Origin: Entonaema liquescens
Lineage: Eukaryota > Ascomycota > Sordariomycetes > Xylariales > Xylariaceae
Assembly: GCA_902805475.1 (NCBI GenBank)
Contig: CADCSX010000003.1
Location: forward strand, 1,426,001 to 1,490,000
Direction of reading: 5' to 3'
DNA: 64,000 nt
Below, piece after piece: positions 62,399 to 64,000 of this stretch (position 1 is the first letter of the stretch; the number at the start of each line of letters is the position of its first letter). Both the position numbers and the translations under genes were made by a program. Under the pieces are notes generated by a model, which worked only from the letters and a program-made list of their open reading frames with translations, ran no database searches and was not told the origin of the DNA.

Positions 62399-62956
62399 AC
62401 GGGCTTGTGGTAGGATGTTTCGACGAATAGCCCTTGCACTTCTGGGGCTAAGTACCTATTATTGGAATTCAGCAACTCGCAATAATAATGAGGAATTACT
62501 GAGCGCGACACATACGGTCTGTGTTGTGCTATAATTATAATGCCAACTTATAGTAGCTAGTAAAGTCTAGTTTCAGTTAATTAACGTTAGTTAGTTAAGT
62601 ACCTAAAATAGTATACAATTGTCTATGCAGTTGTCTACCTATACACAAGACTCAACGAAACAATCTTATGTAATAGTCTACAAGAGACTACTTAGACATA
62701 AGTAAAGGTACCTAGTTACCTGAGAGGTAGCTAATACCTACCTCTACCTATATCATATGTCAGGTATTTTAATAACAGCCAGTTCAACGAAGTGCGTATT
62801 AATGCTATGACATGTAATCACACCTAGGGTGATGCTTCTCTATAAACTTACAGGTTCCGAATGAAGAATTACCTAACTGCACTACCGTCTCCTTGGTATT
62901 AGAAGTTATAATTATGCGTGATGGTCTCCCCATTAGATCAGCCGTGTTCACTGTAA
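62399..62956. other. Intergenic between convergent genes, with TACCTA-type repeats
   Basis: From 62704 to 62752 there is a cluster of GGTACCTAG, TTACC and TACCTACCTCTACCTA units. No gene. Confidence 0.5.
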
Positions 62957-64000
62957 TTATTTCCCCTTCTCCTTAACCATCCCACTTGACCCATGTTGTC
63001 TTCCCCACTTAGTGACTTTGGTATCCATTTCCCACCTTATGAATACCATCACCACGAGAACTATCCATCCCAACAGAGTATTGATTAATCCTTTCCAAAA
63101 GCCCCCGCGTGCAGAACCGCCCATTACGCTTGTCATTACAAGCCGAATGATGGTGCTTGTAGGCACCAATTCCTCGCCACTCTCCAAGCCGCGAATTGCG
63201 CGCCGCGCAACCTCTTCTGGTTGGAGTATCTGGTCACCTTCCTCGAGGGATTTCGTCAGGTCAGTCTTGACGCTATTCTCCTCATCCAACCCCCGAGTAG
63301 GCATGGTAGCAGGGAAGACAGTATGCACACGGACACGGGGGATATTTGGGTGAGCTGCTGCGTAAAGGTTCATCTCTTGAGATAGTGAGTCTGAGAGTGC
63401 ACGGATGGCAGCTTTGGAGGGGCTATAAGGCGTGAAGCCAGCAAAGCTGTAGAAAGAAACGAAGGAGCCGGTGAAAACGAGATGGCGCGCTGGTGATGAA
63501 ACTACGTTTGGCCCTGTAGGTGTCTTGGAGCTTGCCGCGTCTGAATTAGATCGTAGCCAAACGTTGAGTATAGCGTGTGCCATATATGCGCATGAGAAAT
63601 AGTTGCTATCCATCATAGTCTGAAACTGCTCTGGCGGAGTATCGATATAAAGTGTCGGGTGTGCGCTACCGCTGCAACACCAAACAATATCGGGCGGCGA
63701 GTCATAGTTCCACGCGATAGATTCAGCAACAACTCTGGCGCACTCGGCAGAAGTGGTCACGTCGGCGCTGATGTAGTGGAAACGCTGAGTCTCGGGCGAA
63801 CGAGCCCCTTGCTGACCGAGAGTTAGCCAATTCATCCACGTAAACAAGGGCCACTAACAAATCAGTGGGGATAGCGAGTGCCATACTGAAATAAAGGCAA
63901 CGCCTTCTTGTAGCTTAACTTCATTACGCGCGACAATAATAACGTTGGCACCTTTCTCGGCCAATTGACGGGCGGCGCTCAGTCCAAGGCCTCTGGAGCC
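62957..64000 (-). CDS. tsc10: 3-ketodihydrosphingosine reductase Tsc10/KsrA (cut by the right edge)
   Basis: Exon 64000-63887 (partial) and exon 63811-62957, intron 75 nt with GTATGG donor, GCTAAC branch site and GGTCAG acceptor. The visible part is 323 aa. The N-terminal Rossmann motif is cut at the edge, leaving GSRGLGLSAARQLAEKGANV followed by IIVARNEVKLQEG. Next come RFHYISADVT, the catalytic Ser segment HLVFTGSFVSFYSFAG and the YxxxK pair FTPYSPSKAAIRALSDSL. The C-terminus has two hydrophobic stretches (TIIRLVMTSVMGG and GLINTLLGWIVLVVMVFI) and a basic tail, as in ER-anchored Tsc10. The enzyme reduces 3-ketosphinganine with NADPH in the second step of sphingolipid synthesis, on the cytosolic face of the ER. 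The gene has an essential function in yeast. Confidence 0.93.

Overview
The window is nuclear DNA from a filamentous ascomycete (Pezizomycotina, probably Sordariomycetes or a close class; the class is an inference). Short GT-AG introns of about 46-118 nt, many with a visible CTAAC-type branch point, interrupt most genes. The families fit too: RES-complex Bud13, 2EXR and F-box proteins, a quinate repressor, a Zn2Cys6 regulator, DUF4360, tannase, ABCC transporter and Tsc10. An extremely AT-rich block looks like the product of repeat-induced point mutation (RIP). I found no rRNA, CRISPR or intact tRNA gene.

Left part (1-19.3 kb): bud13 (cut by the left edge), a 116-aa two-repeat protein, a 2EXR protein, a six-exon family III CoA-transferase, an F-box protein, a 205-aa unknown, a gene-poor stretch, a MAPEG membrane protein, a 12-exon secreted subtilisin with a 16-nt exon, and a small 137-aa ORF. 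Middle (20-41.4 kb): a quinate repressor (qutR/qa-1S type), a short Zn2Cys6 regulator, an extradiol-dioxygenase/glyoxalase-fold protein, MDP1 phosphatase, a Sec14-like CRAL-TRIO protein, a flavin monooxygenase with an NTF2-like front domain, a full-length ABCC transporter and a secreted DUF4360 protein.

From 43,658 to 52,844 lies a 9.2-kb insertion. It has a perfect 33-bp terminal inverted repeat at each end and a 6-bp direct repeat (ATTAGG) just outside. Its interior is almost pure A+T, with a long TTA microsatellite and a decayed tRNA-like cloverleaf. Right part (53.5-64 kb): a tannase/feruloyl esterase, an acyl-CoA thioesterase, a salicylate-hydroxylase-like monooxygenase, a small hydrophilic protein, a signal-peptide-bearing aldo-keto reductase, and tsc10 (cut by the right edge).

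Functional theme (inference): quinate regulator, extradiol-type protein, tannase and salicylate-type hydroxylase are all linked to aromatic-compound use, but they are spread over 40 kb among unrelated genes and no complete pathway is present. Data-quality theme: five genes (F-box, qutR, CRAL-TRIO, thioesterase, FAD monooxygenase) each need exactly one base added or removed to give a family-like protein, four of the five at homopolymer runs. This points to uncorrected sequencing indels rather than gene death. The ABC transporter also has one exon junction that I could not resolve.
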